A stretch of DNA of 64,000 nucleotides from Verrucomicrobiota bacterium (GTDB lineage Bacteria > Verrucomicrobiota > Verrucomicrobiia > Opitutales > Opitutaceae). The DNA lies in contig JAEZUE010000103.1 of assembly GCA_023443455.1 (NCBI GenBank), positions 1 through 64,000 of the forward strand, read 5' to 3'. Below, in pieces: positions 25,810 to 33,456 of this stretch. Positions within the stretch are counted from its first letter, which is position 1. Each line of letters starts with the position of its first letter. The translations under genes were made by a program, and so were the position numbers. Under the pieces are notes generated by a model that was not told the origin of the DNA, ran no database searches, and worked only from the letters and a program-made list of their open reading frames with translations.

Positions 25810-27879
25810 TCAGTTCGATGCTCCGGCGGCCACTGCGCAGGAGGATTCTTCCGGGAGGCGGTTTGCGGTCCGGATCAGCCCGCCGAGGTCGAGGATCAGC
25901 GCGACGCGGCCGTCGCCCATGATCGTGGCCCCGGAGGCCACATCGATGTTGCGGTAGAAACGGCCGAGCGACTGGATGACGGTCTGGTGGCTGCCGAGCA
26001 CGCGGTCGACGACAAGGCCGACGCGTTGGCCCTCGTGGTTGACGATCACGATCTTCTCGATCTCGGGCACGGGGCTGCGGATCTCGAAGAGGTCGCGCAG
26101 GCGGATGTAGGAAACGAGGTCGCCGCGGACCGGCACGACATTGCGGCCGTTGTTGCGCTCGCGCTGCTCGGGCTCGAGTTCGACGTTCTCGGCCACCGCC
26201 GACATCGGCACGATGAACTGGCTGTCGCCGATCTCCACGAGCTGGCCCTCGATGATGGCCAAAGTCAGCGGCAGGCTCAGCGAGACGGTCGAGCCCTGCC
26301 CCGCCACGGTGGAGACCTGGATACTGCCGCGCAACGCCTCGATCTGCCGGCGCACGGCATCCATGCCCACGCCGCGACCGGAGACGCTGGTCAGCTGCTT
26401 GGCGGTCGAGAATCCGGGCAGGAAGATCAGGTCGATGATCTCCTTTTCGGAGAGCACGGCATCGGGGGCGATCAGGTGGCGCTCGACCGCCTTGGTCCGT
26501 ATCGCCTCCAGATCCAGACCGCGGCCGTCGTCGATCACCGAGACGACGACATGGGCGCCGCTGTGCACGGCCGCGAGGGTGATGGTGGCGCTCCGCGGCT
26601 TGCCCCTGCGCTCGCGCTCTTCGGGGGTCTCGATGGCGTGGTCGACAGCGTTGCGCACGAGGTGCACGAGCGGGTCGCCGAGCTGGTCGAGCACCGTCTT
26701 GTCGAGCTCGGTCTCCTCGCCGACGATCTCGAGCTCGATCTCCTTGCCGAGCTCGGAGGAGAGGTCGTGCACGAGGCGCTTGAAGCGCCCGAAGGTCGTA
26801 CCGATGGGCATCATGCGGATGCCGAGCACCGCGTCGCGGATCGAGCCGACGATGCGCTCGAGGTCCTCGACCGGCGTAACCAGAAGGTCGTTGCCGGAAC
26901 TGGATGCGACCTGCGCGATGCGCGAATGGGTCATCACGAGTTCGCCGACCAGGTTGACAAGCAGATCGAGGCGTTCGGAGGCGACGCGTACCGGGGCGCT
27001 CTTGACACCGACGGCCGGTCCGGAACGGCCGCCGCGCGGGCCGCGAGCCGGGAGAGCCGGAGTCTCCACCACGGGCAGCGCAGTCTCGGCAAGCGGCTCG
27101 GTCGGGGGCGCGACCGCCACCTCGACCGGGGTCGGCGCTTCGGGCGCGGACGGGGCCTCGGCGCCATCGCGCACCTCGTCGATGCGCAACTCGGCGCCGT
27201 CTTCGACGAACATGAACACATCGCGGATCGCGGCGAGGCCGCGGTCGGTGGTCAGCGTGAGGCGCCAGCTCAGGTAACAGCCGTCGGGCTGCATCTGCTC
27301 GAGCGGCGGCACCGCCGAGGCATCGGCCTCGACCACGCAGTCGCCCAGGTCGCGCAGCTCGTCGAGCAGCAGGCGCGGGTCGGTGCCCGCTGTCATCAGA
27401 TTCTGGTTGGGCCGGAAAAAGATCCGGAACGTCGCCGCCCCAACGGGCACGGCCTCGGGCACCGGCGCACTCTCGGGCAGGGCCGGCGCGGCTTCCGTCG
27501 CGGGGATCAGCGCCCGGCAGGCCGCGATGATGTCCGCGCCCTCGGGGAAAGAAGCACCGGCAGTCTGGTCGGCCGCCAGCAGCACGGCGATGTGATCACG
27601 CGCCGAGAGCAGCACCGCGACCATCTCCGGCGTGAGCGCACCGCGCCCCTCCCGGACCGAGTCGAGCATCGTCTCGACGTGATGGGTGAACTCGGCGACG
27701 GCCGTGAAGCCGAACATGCTCCCCGAGCCCTTGATCGTGTGGAACGCACGAAACAGCCGGTTGACCGCTTCGGTCGTGTCGCTGCCCGGTTCGACCGCGA
27801 GCGACACCTCCTCGATCTGCGCCAACAGATCCTCGGCCTCATGCCGAAAAGTCTCCGCCGGACTGATCCTCTTTTTCAT
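25810..27879 (-). CDS. cheA: CheA sensor histidine kinase
   Basis: This 689-residue kinase has an N-terminal HPt domain with phosphorylated His in RAFHTIKGSGSMFG, a less conserved middle region, then the dimerisation helix, the ATPase domain (LVHLVRNAVDHAIE, DDGRGLD, GRGVGMDAV) and a C-terminal CheW-like domain. It phosphorylates the two receivers and CheB encoded around it. The ATG at 27879 is preceded by GGGAGAACC. The longer upstream frame is a shadow of the second cheY. Confidence 0.92.
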   Translation of the reverse strand: MKKRISPAETFRHEAEDLLAQIEEVSLAVEPGSDTTEAVNRLFRAFHTIKGSGSMFGFTAVAEFTHHVETMLDSVREGRGALTPEMVAVLLSARDHIAVLLAADQTAGASFPEGADIIAACRALIPATEAAPALPESAPVPEAVPVGAATFRIFFRPNQNLMTAGTDPRLLLDELRDLGDCVVEADASAVPPLEQMQPDGCYLSWRLTLTTDRGLAAIRDVFMFVEDGAELRIDEVRDGAEAPSAPEAPTPVEVAVAPPTEPLAETALPVVETPALPARGPRGGRSGPAVGVKSAPVRVASERLDLLVNLVGELVMTHSRIAQVASSSGNDLLVTPVEDLERIVGSIRDAVLGIRMMPIGTTFGRFKRLVHDLSSELGKEIELEIVGEETELDKTVLDQLGDPLVHLVRNAVDHAIETPEERERRGKPRSATITLAAVHSGAHVVVSVIDDGRGLDLEAIRTKAVERHLIAPDAVLSEKEIIDLIFLPGFSTAKQLTSVSGRGVGMDAVRRQIEALRGSIQVSTVAGQGSTVSLSLPLTLAIIEGQLVEIGDSQFIVPMSAVAENVELEPEQRERNNGRNVVPVRGDLVSYIRLRDLFEIRSPVPEIEKIVIVNHEGQRVGLVVDRVLGSHQTVIQSLGRFYRNIDVASGATIMGDGRVALILDLGGLIRTANRLPEESSCAVAAGASN

Positions 27880-27911
27880 CAAAGGTTCTCCCTTCCACTC
27901 CGGTTGCCGCC

Positions 27912-28277
27912 CTAGGGCAGGAACTTCTTCGCCACCGCCACGAGTTGTTCGCCGCGGAACGGCTTCACGATCCAGCCGCTCGCCCCGGCGGCGCGGCCGG
28001 CCTGCTTCTTCGCGTCCTGCGATTCGGTCGTGAGCATCACGATCGGCAGATAGCGGAACGCGGGCATCAGCCGCACCTGGCGGATCAGCTCCAAGCCGTC
28101 CATGTTCGGCATGTTGAGGTCGGTGATCAGCAGGCCCGGCGCACACGTCGCCAGTTTCCGCACCGCCTCCCGCCCGTCGCCGGCCTCGGCGACCTCGTAT
28201 CCGGCGTTTTGCAACGTGAAGCGGATCATGTCCCGCATGCTCGCGGAGTCGTCGACAGTCATCACCAGTTTGGCCAT
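27912..28277 (-). CDS. cheY: Second CheY-like response regulator receiver
   Basis: This 121-residue protein is very close to classical CheY in layout: MTVDDSASMRDM near the N terminus, LITDLNMPNMDGLELI with the phospho-acceptor Asp, VMLTTES and the Lys in WIVKPF. It sits between the STAS gene and cheA, so two receivers flank cheA. One may drive the motor and the other act as a phosphate sink. Confidence 0.9.
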   Translation of the reverse strand: MAKLVMTVDDSASMRDMIRFTLQNAGYEVAEAGDGREAVRKLATCAPGLLITDLNMPNMDGLELIRQVRLMPAFRYLPIVMLTTESQDAKKQAGRAAGASGWIVKPFRGEQLVAVAKKFLP

Positions 28278-28290
28278 GGCAGAAACGGAT

Positions 28291-28578
28291 TCAGGAGAGC
28301 GCAGGAAGCCCGAGACGCCCGAAACAGGCATGCACCGGCTCGGGAATGGCGACGAAACGCAGCGTCCGCCCCTGTGCCGCGGCCGTGGCCCGGGCGGAGA
28401 GCAGCAGTTGCGCGCCGGAGGCGTCGCAGCCCGCCACCGCGGAAAGATCGAGCTCGGCCGGAGCGCTCCCGTGGAGCAGTTCGACGAGCGCAGCGTGCAC
28501 CCGCTCGGCGGCATACAGATCGAGCTCGCCCTCGAGACGGAGGGCACCGGGCGGAGTCTTGGATGGAGAGTGGGGCAT
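28291..28578 (-). CDS. STAS-domain (anti-sigma-factor-antagonist-like) protein
   Basis: This 95-residue protein follows the STAS pattern: strand GALRLEGELDLYAAE, then LDLSAVAGCDASGAQLLLSA, where GCDASG is the usual phosphorylatable Ser position. STAS proteins with chemotaxis operons are seen in several phyla, but their partner is often unknown. It overlaps the MCP-like gene stop by one base. Confidence 0.75.
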   Translation of the reverse strand: MPHSPSKTPPGALRLEGELDLYAAERVHAALVELLHGSAPAELDLSAVAGCDASGAQLLLSARATAAAQGRTLRFVAIPEPVHACFGRLGLPALS

Positions 28579-30503
28579 CAGAAGAGTTCGACGTTGTCGC
28601 CGAGGGACTGGGCATCATCGGCCACCGCGGGGGGCGTAGAGGCTTCCCCGATATCGGCCTTCGCCTGCGCCGCTTTAGTCGTATCGGAGCCGCCCGGCGC
28701 CGAGGCTCCGGCGAACAGGCCCGCAGGCGCCGCCGCCACCGATGCGATCCGGCGGTGGATCTCCCGCTCGCTCTCCATCGTGTAATGGTGCTCGGCCACC
28801 GCTCCCGCACCGCGCCCCGTGGCGACCGGTCCGGCGATCGCCTCCAACTGCAGGCACACGCCCTGCACCGCCTCGCGCAGAGAACGCACCTGGCCGGCGA
28901 ATTCGCCGAGCTGCGACAACCGGTCCCGCCCGGCCTCCAGCAGGGCGTTGCTGTCGCTCACGCGCGCCCCGATCTGCTCCACGGTGCGTTCGTATTCGGC
29001 GACTCCGTTCGCGACCGCACCCACCACCTCGACGAGAGTCCGGTCGGCCACATGCGTGGCGAGATCGGTGGTCACGTCCGACTGGCGATGCAGCGTGAGG
29101 CGCTCGGCCTCGGCGCCGATCGTGCCCACCGCGGCATCGGCCTGCCGATACAGCTCGTGCACCTGCATCGACAACACCTCGAGCGTGGCGCCGGCCTCGC
29201 CCAGCGCGGCCGTCATCACGATGGCATTGAGCGCCAACAGGTGCATCTCGCGGTTGATCGCCTGCACCTCCTTCATCTGGCCGGCGATGCGCTCGGCCGT
29301 GGAGAACGCCTCCTGGCCGGAGACGACGGACTGTTCGCGTAATTGCTGCTCCTTGACGGCAAGGCCGCGCAGCTTGTCGAAGTCGGCGAGCACACCGCGC
29401 AGCTCCACGACCCCCGACCGCCCCGTTCCCCGGCCGTCGGCCGAGTCCCCGAAACCGGTGGCGGAATCGGCGATCTGCGAAAAGGAATGGCTCAACTGGC
29501 GTTCCGCCGTGGCCAGTTCGTGTTCGACGGCCTCGAGCTGCGCCACCTGCACGGCCAACGCGTGCACCCCGTCCGGCACCCGACCCCAGCGCACCGCCGC
29601 CGGCGCGCGCAGATCGTGCGCCACCCCGACGAGCGCCTCCACCACATGCTCGATCTTCTGGCGCACGATGTCGCCGAACTGCATGTGGAAGACGGCCTCC
29701 TCGGTGTATTGCCGAATCCGGACCGAGCGGTCGCGCATGACCGCGAGCGCCGCCACGATGTCGTCGAGCCGCGCCTGCACATCCATGGCCGCGCGCGCCG
29801 AGGTCTCGGCGAGTTGCCCCGCCAGCCCGCCCAGTTCGGCGAGCTCGGTCTCGATGCGACCCAGCGCGCTGTTCTCCGAATCGCAGGCCTTGGCCAACTG
29901 CTCGCCAATGCGGCCCTCGACCTCGTTGGTGCGCCGCGAAAGCCCGCGGATCTCCTCCACGAACGAACCGAAGGCCACCTGGCTCTCCTGGTCGCGCGAA
30001 CTTTCCACCGCGAAACCGACCGCGACCGACTGCAACAGCACGCCGACGCGGTTGACCACGTCGAGTTGCGGGCGCATCGCCGACAGATCCGCGGTGATCG
30101 CCTTCGAGCGCGCCAGCAAGGCCTCGACCGCACGCACGCCCGACTGCACCTCGGCGAGCGCTGCGGCCACGACGCCATCGGCGCCGGAAAGTCGTTGCGA
30201 AGCGAGCTGCGCGTGCAGGCGGGAATTCGAATCTTCCAAAGCGCGGGTGAGCTCGGTCGACACGCGGTAGAGCGACTGCAGGTCGTTGCCCAGCGCGAGA
30301 AACCCCGGCTCGGTGGCCGCCGCATGCCGCGCGAGCGAAGCCGCGCAGTCCTCGAGTTCCACTCCCAACGCCGGCAGCGCGCGCAGGCCGCGCCAGCGGA
30401 TCATCCGGTGCCACCACGCACCGAGCCGCCCGACGGCGGAGTCCTCAGCCCGGGCAGAAGACGGAGACGGGTTCGGCAATTCTGAACCGGAAGAAAAGCG
30501 CAC
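28578..30503 (-). CDS. Soluble MCP-like coiled-coil signalling protein
   Basis: This protein of about 641 residues has no transmembrane helix and is mostly long coiled coil. Its C-terminal half contains a receptor-tip-like segment, NREMHLLALNAIVMTAAL, resembling the MCP hairpin LLALNA motif but less conserved. It may be a cytoplasmic receptor or scaffold for the array. The start is uncertain: I used the GTG at 30503, with ATG 30404 as the alternative. It is the first gene of the operon and its 5' end faces the tRNA and prophage junction. Confidence 0.65.
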   Translation of the reverse strand: MRFSSGSELPNPSPSSARAEDSAVGRLGAWWHRMIRWRGLRALPALGVELEDCAASLARHAAATEPGFLALGNDLQSLYRVSTELTRALEDSNSRLHAQLASQRLSGADGVVAAALAEVQSGVRAVEALLARSKAITADLSAMRPQLDVVNRVGVLLQSVAVGFAVESSRDQESQVAFGSFVEEIRGLSRRTNEVEGRIGEQLAKACDSENSALGRIETELAELGGLAGQLAETSARAAMDVQARLDDIVAALAVMRDRSVRIRQYTEEAVFHMQFGDIVRQKIEHVVEALVGVAHDLRAPAAVRWGRVPDGVHALAVQVAQLEAVEHELATAERQLSHSFSQIADSATGFGDSADGRGTGRSGVVELRGVLADFDKLRGLAVKEQQLREQSVVSGQEAFSTAERIAGQMKEVQAINREMHLLALNAIVMTAALGEAGATLEVLSMQVHELYRQADAAVGTIGAEAERLTLHRQSDVTTDLATHVADRTLVEVVGAVANGVAEYERTVEQIGARVSDSNALLEAGRDRLSQLGEFAGQVRSLREAVQGVCLQLEAIAGPVATGRGAGAVAEHHYTMESEREIHRRIASVAAAPAGLFAGASAPGGSDTTKAAQAKADIGEASTPPAVADDAQSLGDNVELF

Positions 30504-30699
30504 GGCCTCCCAATCGGGAAATCGACGACGTTGTTTAGTAAATTCGACCCCCGAAGAGCCGGGGCAGTGGCGCAACGAACCCGGACCGAAGGCGCCCAGC
30601 GGTCCGCACGAACAACCGCGGCCATGCGGCCGCACGCGACAGCCCAACCTCCGCGCTTGCGAAGTCCGCCGCGGCGCTCCAAACAAGCGCGATCCTGAC

Positions 30700-30739
30700 G
30701 CCGGCATAGCACAGTGGTAGTGCAACGGTTTTGTAAACC
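30700..30739 (+). tRNA. 5' part of tRNA-Thr (anticodon TGT), interrupted
   Basis: The sequence matches a tRNA from acceptor 5' strand GCCGGCA through a D-arm (GCAC-AGTGGTA-GTGC) to an anticodon loop TTTGTAA with TGT anticodon and the stem start GGT/ACC. After ACC the pairing stops: the lower stem, T-arm and 3' acceptor are absent. The tRNA is therefore truncated, most simply by prophage integration at the anticodon arm. The missing half should be at the other end of the element. Confidence 0.65.
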
Positions 30740-30825
30740 TCGGAGCACAGGCTGCGCGTCAACGACTTGCGCGGATTGGGGCAGAAATTGGGGCAGATCC
30801 TGCCAGCGGCGCAGGGCTCAGGACC

Positions 30826-31350
30826 CTACCACTCGACCTTCACCCGCTTCATCGAAGCTTTGCGCGCGACCGCGGGCCGCACAGAGGCGTTTCCGCTGAA
30901 GGTCTCTTCGCGGAACTTCCCGATCGTTTCCTCCTTCGGAACCCCGGACGCCACCTCGAACTCGCACTCGTCGAGCATGGAAAACGTGAGCTTCAGCCGA
31001 CGTGGTTTCGATGTCATATTCACCACGCGGATTTTCCACGCGTAGATGATCTCGTTGGCGTCGGAGCTGATGATCGTCACCTCTGGTTTCCCGGCCATGA
31101 TCTCGGGGAGCTGTTCATCATCGGCTAGCTTCGCTGTGCTGCCCGGGTCAACTCGCTCTTGGATGGACTGCGGCAACAGGGAGAGCTTCACGCGCGCCGC
31201 GTATCCACTCCCGCTGATGATCACGCAGCGATCTTTGTCGAGTGCCCCGATTGAGGCACCGGTAAATGTTCGTCCGTCCGAGAGCGTGATGTCCTCGGCG
31301 CCGAAAGCGCAGGCTGCGACGAAGAGGAGCGAGGCAAGAAGCGGCTTCAT
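30826..31350 (-). CDS. Secreted hypothetical protein (possible lysogenic-conversion cargo)
   Basis: This 174-residue protein begins with a signal peptide (MKPLLASLLFVAACAFGAED, cleavage near residue 18). The next strand, ITLSDGRTFTGASI, resembles small beta domains in verrucomicrobial secreted proteins; the rest is unassigned. It lies between the tRNA junction and the phage regulators, on the opposite strand to the phage genes, which is typical of cargo or of a host fragment carried by the element. I chose the ATG at 31350 because it begins the signal sequence. Confidence 0.6.
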   Translation of the reverse strand: MKPLLASLLFVAACAFGAEDITLSDGRTFTGASIGALDKDRCVIISGSGYAARVKLSLLPQSIQERVDPGSTAKLADDEQLPEIMAGKPEVTIISSDANEIIYAWKIRVVNMTSKPRRLKLTFSMLDECEFEVASGVPKEETIGKFREETFSGNASVRPAVARKASMKRVKVEW

Positions 31351-31423
31351 GTGAATAAGTGGTGAGCAACTACATGGGGCGTCGGACATGCTTTGACCGG
31401 CCCGGATGATATCGTACCCCGCG

Positions 31424-31636
31424 ATGGAAACTGAAGTGGTGAGCTACAAGCCTGGAGCTTGGTATTTCCGGGCCGCTCTCAGGGAGACGAACGATCCCGA
31501 GCGGCTGAGGGCGATTGGGCTGCTGGCGGTAGCGGAGCTGGAGCGGCTGCGCGAATGGTGCCGGGCGGATGGCAAGATACCGCCGAAGTGGAGAGTCACG
31601 AAGGAGGAGGCCCGAGCGAAGGGGTGGATCTCTTAG
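31424..31636 (+). CDS. Small hypothetical phage protein
   Basis: This 70-residue, highly charged protein (counting from the ATG at 31424; an in-frame ATG at 31406 is possible) has one predicted helix, RAIGLLAVAELERLREW, and a basic C terminus. I do not recognise a family. It converges with the minus-strand regulator gene, their stops overlapping by four bases. Confidence 0.45.
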   Translation: METEVVSYKPGAWYFRAALRETNDPERLRAIGLLAVAELERLREWCRADGKIPPKWRVTKEEARAKGWIS

Positions 31637-31896
31637 GCTGATCGCCGACGCTGGCGAACAGCGCCAGGTACCGGAACATCAACCCCAACATCACTGACCT
31701 TCTCAGACGCTTCGGCGTGTGCGATTTCGTCGCGCTTCTTCTTCGCCGGCTTGGTTGCCGCCCAGTCGCTTAGTATTTCATCAACAATTACGGATTTGGT
31801 GCAGCCACGTGCGTTAGCAAACGCCTGAATGTATTCACTTACCCAGTCGTTGACTTGGCCTGAGACGATCTTCTTCCCTGCCTTGATTGATGCCAT
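31633..31896 (-). CDS. Ribbon-helix-helix-like regulator (leftward)
   Basis: This 87-residue protein has a short strand (KIVSGQVN) followed by two helices (VSEYIQAFANARG and SVIVDEILSDWAA), the ribbon-helix-helix layout, plus a charged tail. It shares the spaced pattern VSGxV...V...I.A.A and VxEILxxWA with the divergent gene at 31978, so the two are paralogues. Together with the operator between them it probably forms the lysogeny switch. Confidence 0.6.
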   Translation of the reverse strand: MASIKAGKKIVSGQVNDWVSEYIQAFANARGCTKSVIVDEILSDWAATKPAKKKRDEIAHAEASEKVSDVGVDVPVPGAVRQRRRSA

Positions 31897-31977
31897 AGGG
31901 GCATCATCGGCCCGAACTTAGAAGACTTCAAGAAAATGGCTTGACCAGAACCCGCGAAGTCTTCTAAGCCTTCTAAG
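31897..31977. promoter_or_regulatory. Divergent promoter-operator of the regulator pair
   Basis: CTTAGAAGACTTC (31917-31929) and GAAGTCTTCTAAG (31956-31968) are perfect 13-bp inverted repeats, and a third half-site CTTCTAAG (31970-31977) abuts the rightward start codon. A leftward promoter can be read as TTGAAG (31931-31926) and GATGAT (31908-31903) with 17-base spacing. A rightward -35-like TTGACC lies at 31941-31946. Binding at the three half-sites would control both promoters. Confidence 0.65.
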
Positions 31978-32163
31978 GTGAAACGAGATACTCCTCAGCA
32001 AAAGCCAGTTAAGGTAGTGATTTCGGGCTGGGTAAAAACCGATGTCGCAAAGGCCATATCCGCCGAAGCGAAATCTGATAGCCGATCGCAATCCTTCGTC
32101 GTTGGCGAAATCCTGACCAACTGGGCAACCAAGCAGCGGCGTAAAGAGCGGAGGGCGGCATGA
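31978..32163 (+). CDS. Ribbon-helix-helix-like regulator (rightward)
   Basis: This 61-residue protein is read from a GTG that touches the third operator half-site, so no Shine-Dalgarno sequence is present and leaderless translation is likely. It contains VVISGWVK, AKAISAEAKSDSRS and VVGEILTNWA, matching the leftward regulator in pattern. It is the first gene of the long rightward operon and overlaps the next gene by ATGA. Confidence 0.6.
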   Translation: MKRDTPQQKPVKVVISGWVKTDVAKAISAEAKSDSRSQSFVVGEILTNWATKQRRKERRAA

Positions 32164-32381
32164 CCCCAGACTCTGCTGCGGTCATCTGTTTTGCTGGCGG
32201 GCTGGTCCTCATCGCCTGCCTGCTCCTCGTGAGCATGGGTTGCCGCGCCATCGTCTCTCTCTGCGGCCAGCTCGAGCGTGATCGCCGGACCGAATACAAG
32301 ATCCCAGCGAACCTCCGTCCGAAGCTTGAGCGCCACTGCCCGAGCTGGCTGGGCCGCGCAACCGGGAGGGCGAGCCGATGA
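32160..32381 (+). CDS. Small membrane protein
   Basis: This 73-residue protein has one clear transmembrane helix (VICFAGGLVLIACLLLVSMG, residues 8-27) and a basic, cytoplasm-facing tail. I see no family. It overlaps both neighbours by four bases, so it belongs to the early operon. Confidence 0.5.
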   Translation: MTPDSAAVICFAGGLVLIACLLLVSMGCRAIVSLCGQLERDRRTEYKIPANLRPKLERHCPSWLGRATGRASR

Positions 32382-32677
32382 GTTCCCCGATGACGCTCCG
32401 GCTGGAGCCGGATCAGCTCCGACAGCTTGCGCGATTGGTCGCCGTTGAGACCGCGCGCCACGGCCAACCGGCTGAACGACTGCCCGAGAACCTCACGCCG
32501 AAGCAGGCGATCGAGTACTCGGGGCGTGGCCGAACAGCTGTGTTTGCATTCATGAAAGCGGAGCCGGGCGCCTGCACGGTTGACGGCGACGGCATCCGCC
32601 GAGTCAGCCGCCGCTGGCTGGACGCCTGGTGCGCTGGCGAGCATGCGCTCGCCGCTATGCGGAGGGCCGCAGCATGA
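32378..32677 (+). CDS. Excisionase-like helix-turn-helix protein
   Basis: This 99-residue protein has a C-terminal half resembling MerR/excisionase-type DNA-binding domains: TPKQAIEYSGRGRTAVF followed by RRVSRRWLDAWC, where a helix-turn-helix and wing would end in the LDxW motif. It may be an excisionase or an early regulator. It is coupled to both neighbours by four-base overlaps. Confidence 0.5.
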   Translation: MSSPMTLRLEPDQLRQLARLVAVETARHGQPAERLPENLTPKQAIEYSGRGRTAVFAFMKAEPGACTVDGDGIRRVSRRWLDAWCAGEHALAAMRRAAA

Positions 32678-33009
32678 GCTCCCGCGCCCGCCTTCCGCGC
32701 GGCTACTTCGCCGACGCGCCAACACTTACCCCCGCCGGCAGCGACGCCGCGAACACGGAGCCGCGGACCAACGCGGAGGCCGGCGGGGATCACTTTGCCG
32801 GCCCGGAATCGGGTAAGCGGACCACGGCCACGGGGGGCCCAGGGGTACGCGATACGGCCCGGCACATGCCGGCGCCGGCCGGCGAGACTCTCCGCGCCTT
32901 CGCGCGCCACGCCGCCGGAGTCGGTCGCCAAGCCTACGCCGTAGCCGCAAAGCGGATCGAGCGGGCGCAGAAGCTGCGAGCCGCTCGGCTGCTCTTCGGG
33001 CGGGCCTGA
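32674..33009 (+). CDS. Hypothetical phage protein
   Basis: This 111-residue protein has a disordered Gly, Thr and Ala-rich N-terminal half and a basic amphipathic C-terminal helix (AYAVAAKRIERAQKLRAA). No family is recognised. It starts within the stop of the preceding gene and ends before a 138-base gap that holds a hairpin. Confidence 0.4.
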   Translation: MSSRARLPRGYFADAPTLTPAGSDAANTEPRTNAEAGGDHFAGPESGKRTTATGGPGVRDTARHMPAPAGETLRAFARHAAGVGRQAYAVAAKRIERAQKLRAARLLFGRA

Positions 33010-33097
33010 GTCTCCTCGAATACGCGGCCCGCGCGTCACCAAACCCCGAGGCAGCCGGCCGCCGAGGCTCGAAACAGGCGGTGCACTTTCCACCCAC

Positions 33098-33126
33098 AAA
33101 AAGGCCCGAGGCGCGAACCTCGGGCC
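33098..33126 (-). terminator. Intrinsic-terminator-like hairpin, strongest on the minus strand
   Basis: GGCCCGAGG (33103-33111) and CCTCGGGCC (33118-33126) form a perfect 9-bp stem with a 6-base loop. On the minus strand the hairpin is followed by five T residues. On the plus strand no T tract follows, so it may only attenuate there. No minus-strand gene ends here. Confidence 0.5.
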
Positions 33127-33147
33127 ACAAACAAAAAGCAGATCGAT

Positions 33148-33456
33148 ATGACCACTACTACGAAACCAGCCGGACAGGTCAAGCGCCTCGTCCTCAACAT
33201 CGGGGGAACGAAGCTCGTTCTCGACCCGAGCATTACCCGCGAAGAAGCGCTGACCATCGTCGATATCCTCGCCAAGGGAGCGAAGGAGCAGAACTACGTC
33301 TACGTCGGAGCGCCTGTCCACGGCGAGGCGCAGTACGCAGAGGGCGACGTCGACATCTCGTTGCGCGTCACCGTCGCGGTGATTCACGAGTCCCGAGCCG
33401 CCGCCCAGGAAGCCGCAGATGCCGCGGTCGCGGACGCGAAGGAGGTGGCCCAGTGA
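33148..33456 (+). CDS. Hypothetical early phage protein
   Basis: This 102-residue protein combines a strand-rich N terminus (VKRLVLNIGGTKLVL) with a long C-terminal Ala-rich helix. No family is recognised. It follows the hairpin gap and overlaps the GTG start of the FtsK-gamma-like gene, so it leads the next translational unit. Confidence 0.5.
   Translation: MTTTTKPAGQVKRLVLNIGGTKLVLDPSITREEALTIVDILAKGAKEQNYVYVGAPVHGEAQYAEGDVDISLRVTVAVIHESRAAAQEAADAAVADAKEVAQ

Noticed and set aside
30700..30803. Intact tRNA-Thr with a long variable arm
   Set aside because: The lower anticodon stem mismatches, there is no T-loop TTCGA-type sequence, and the nearest acceptor-like TGCCAGC near 30,798 is too far and imperfect.
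31633..32163. Toxin-antitoxin module
   Set aside because: Both genes encode related DNA-binding proteins facing apart; no toxin-like partner follows either. A regulatory switch fits better.
33081..33452. Upstream extension of the FtsK-gamma-like gene
   Set aside because: It is Arg- and His-rich, overlaps the 33148-33456 gene in another frame, and the GTG at 33453 overlaps the preceding stop as in other coupled pairs here.
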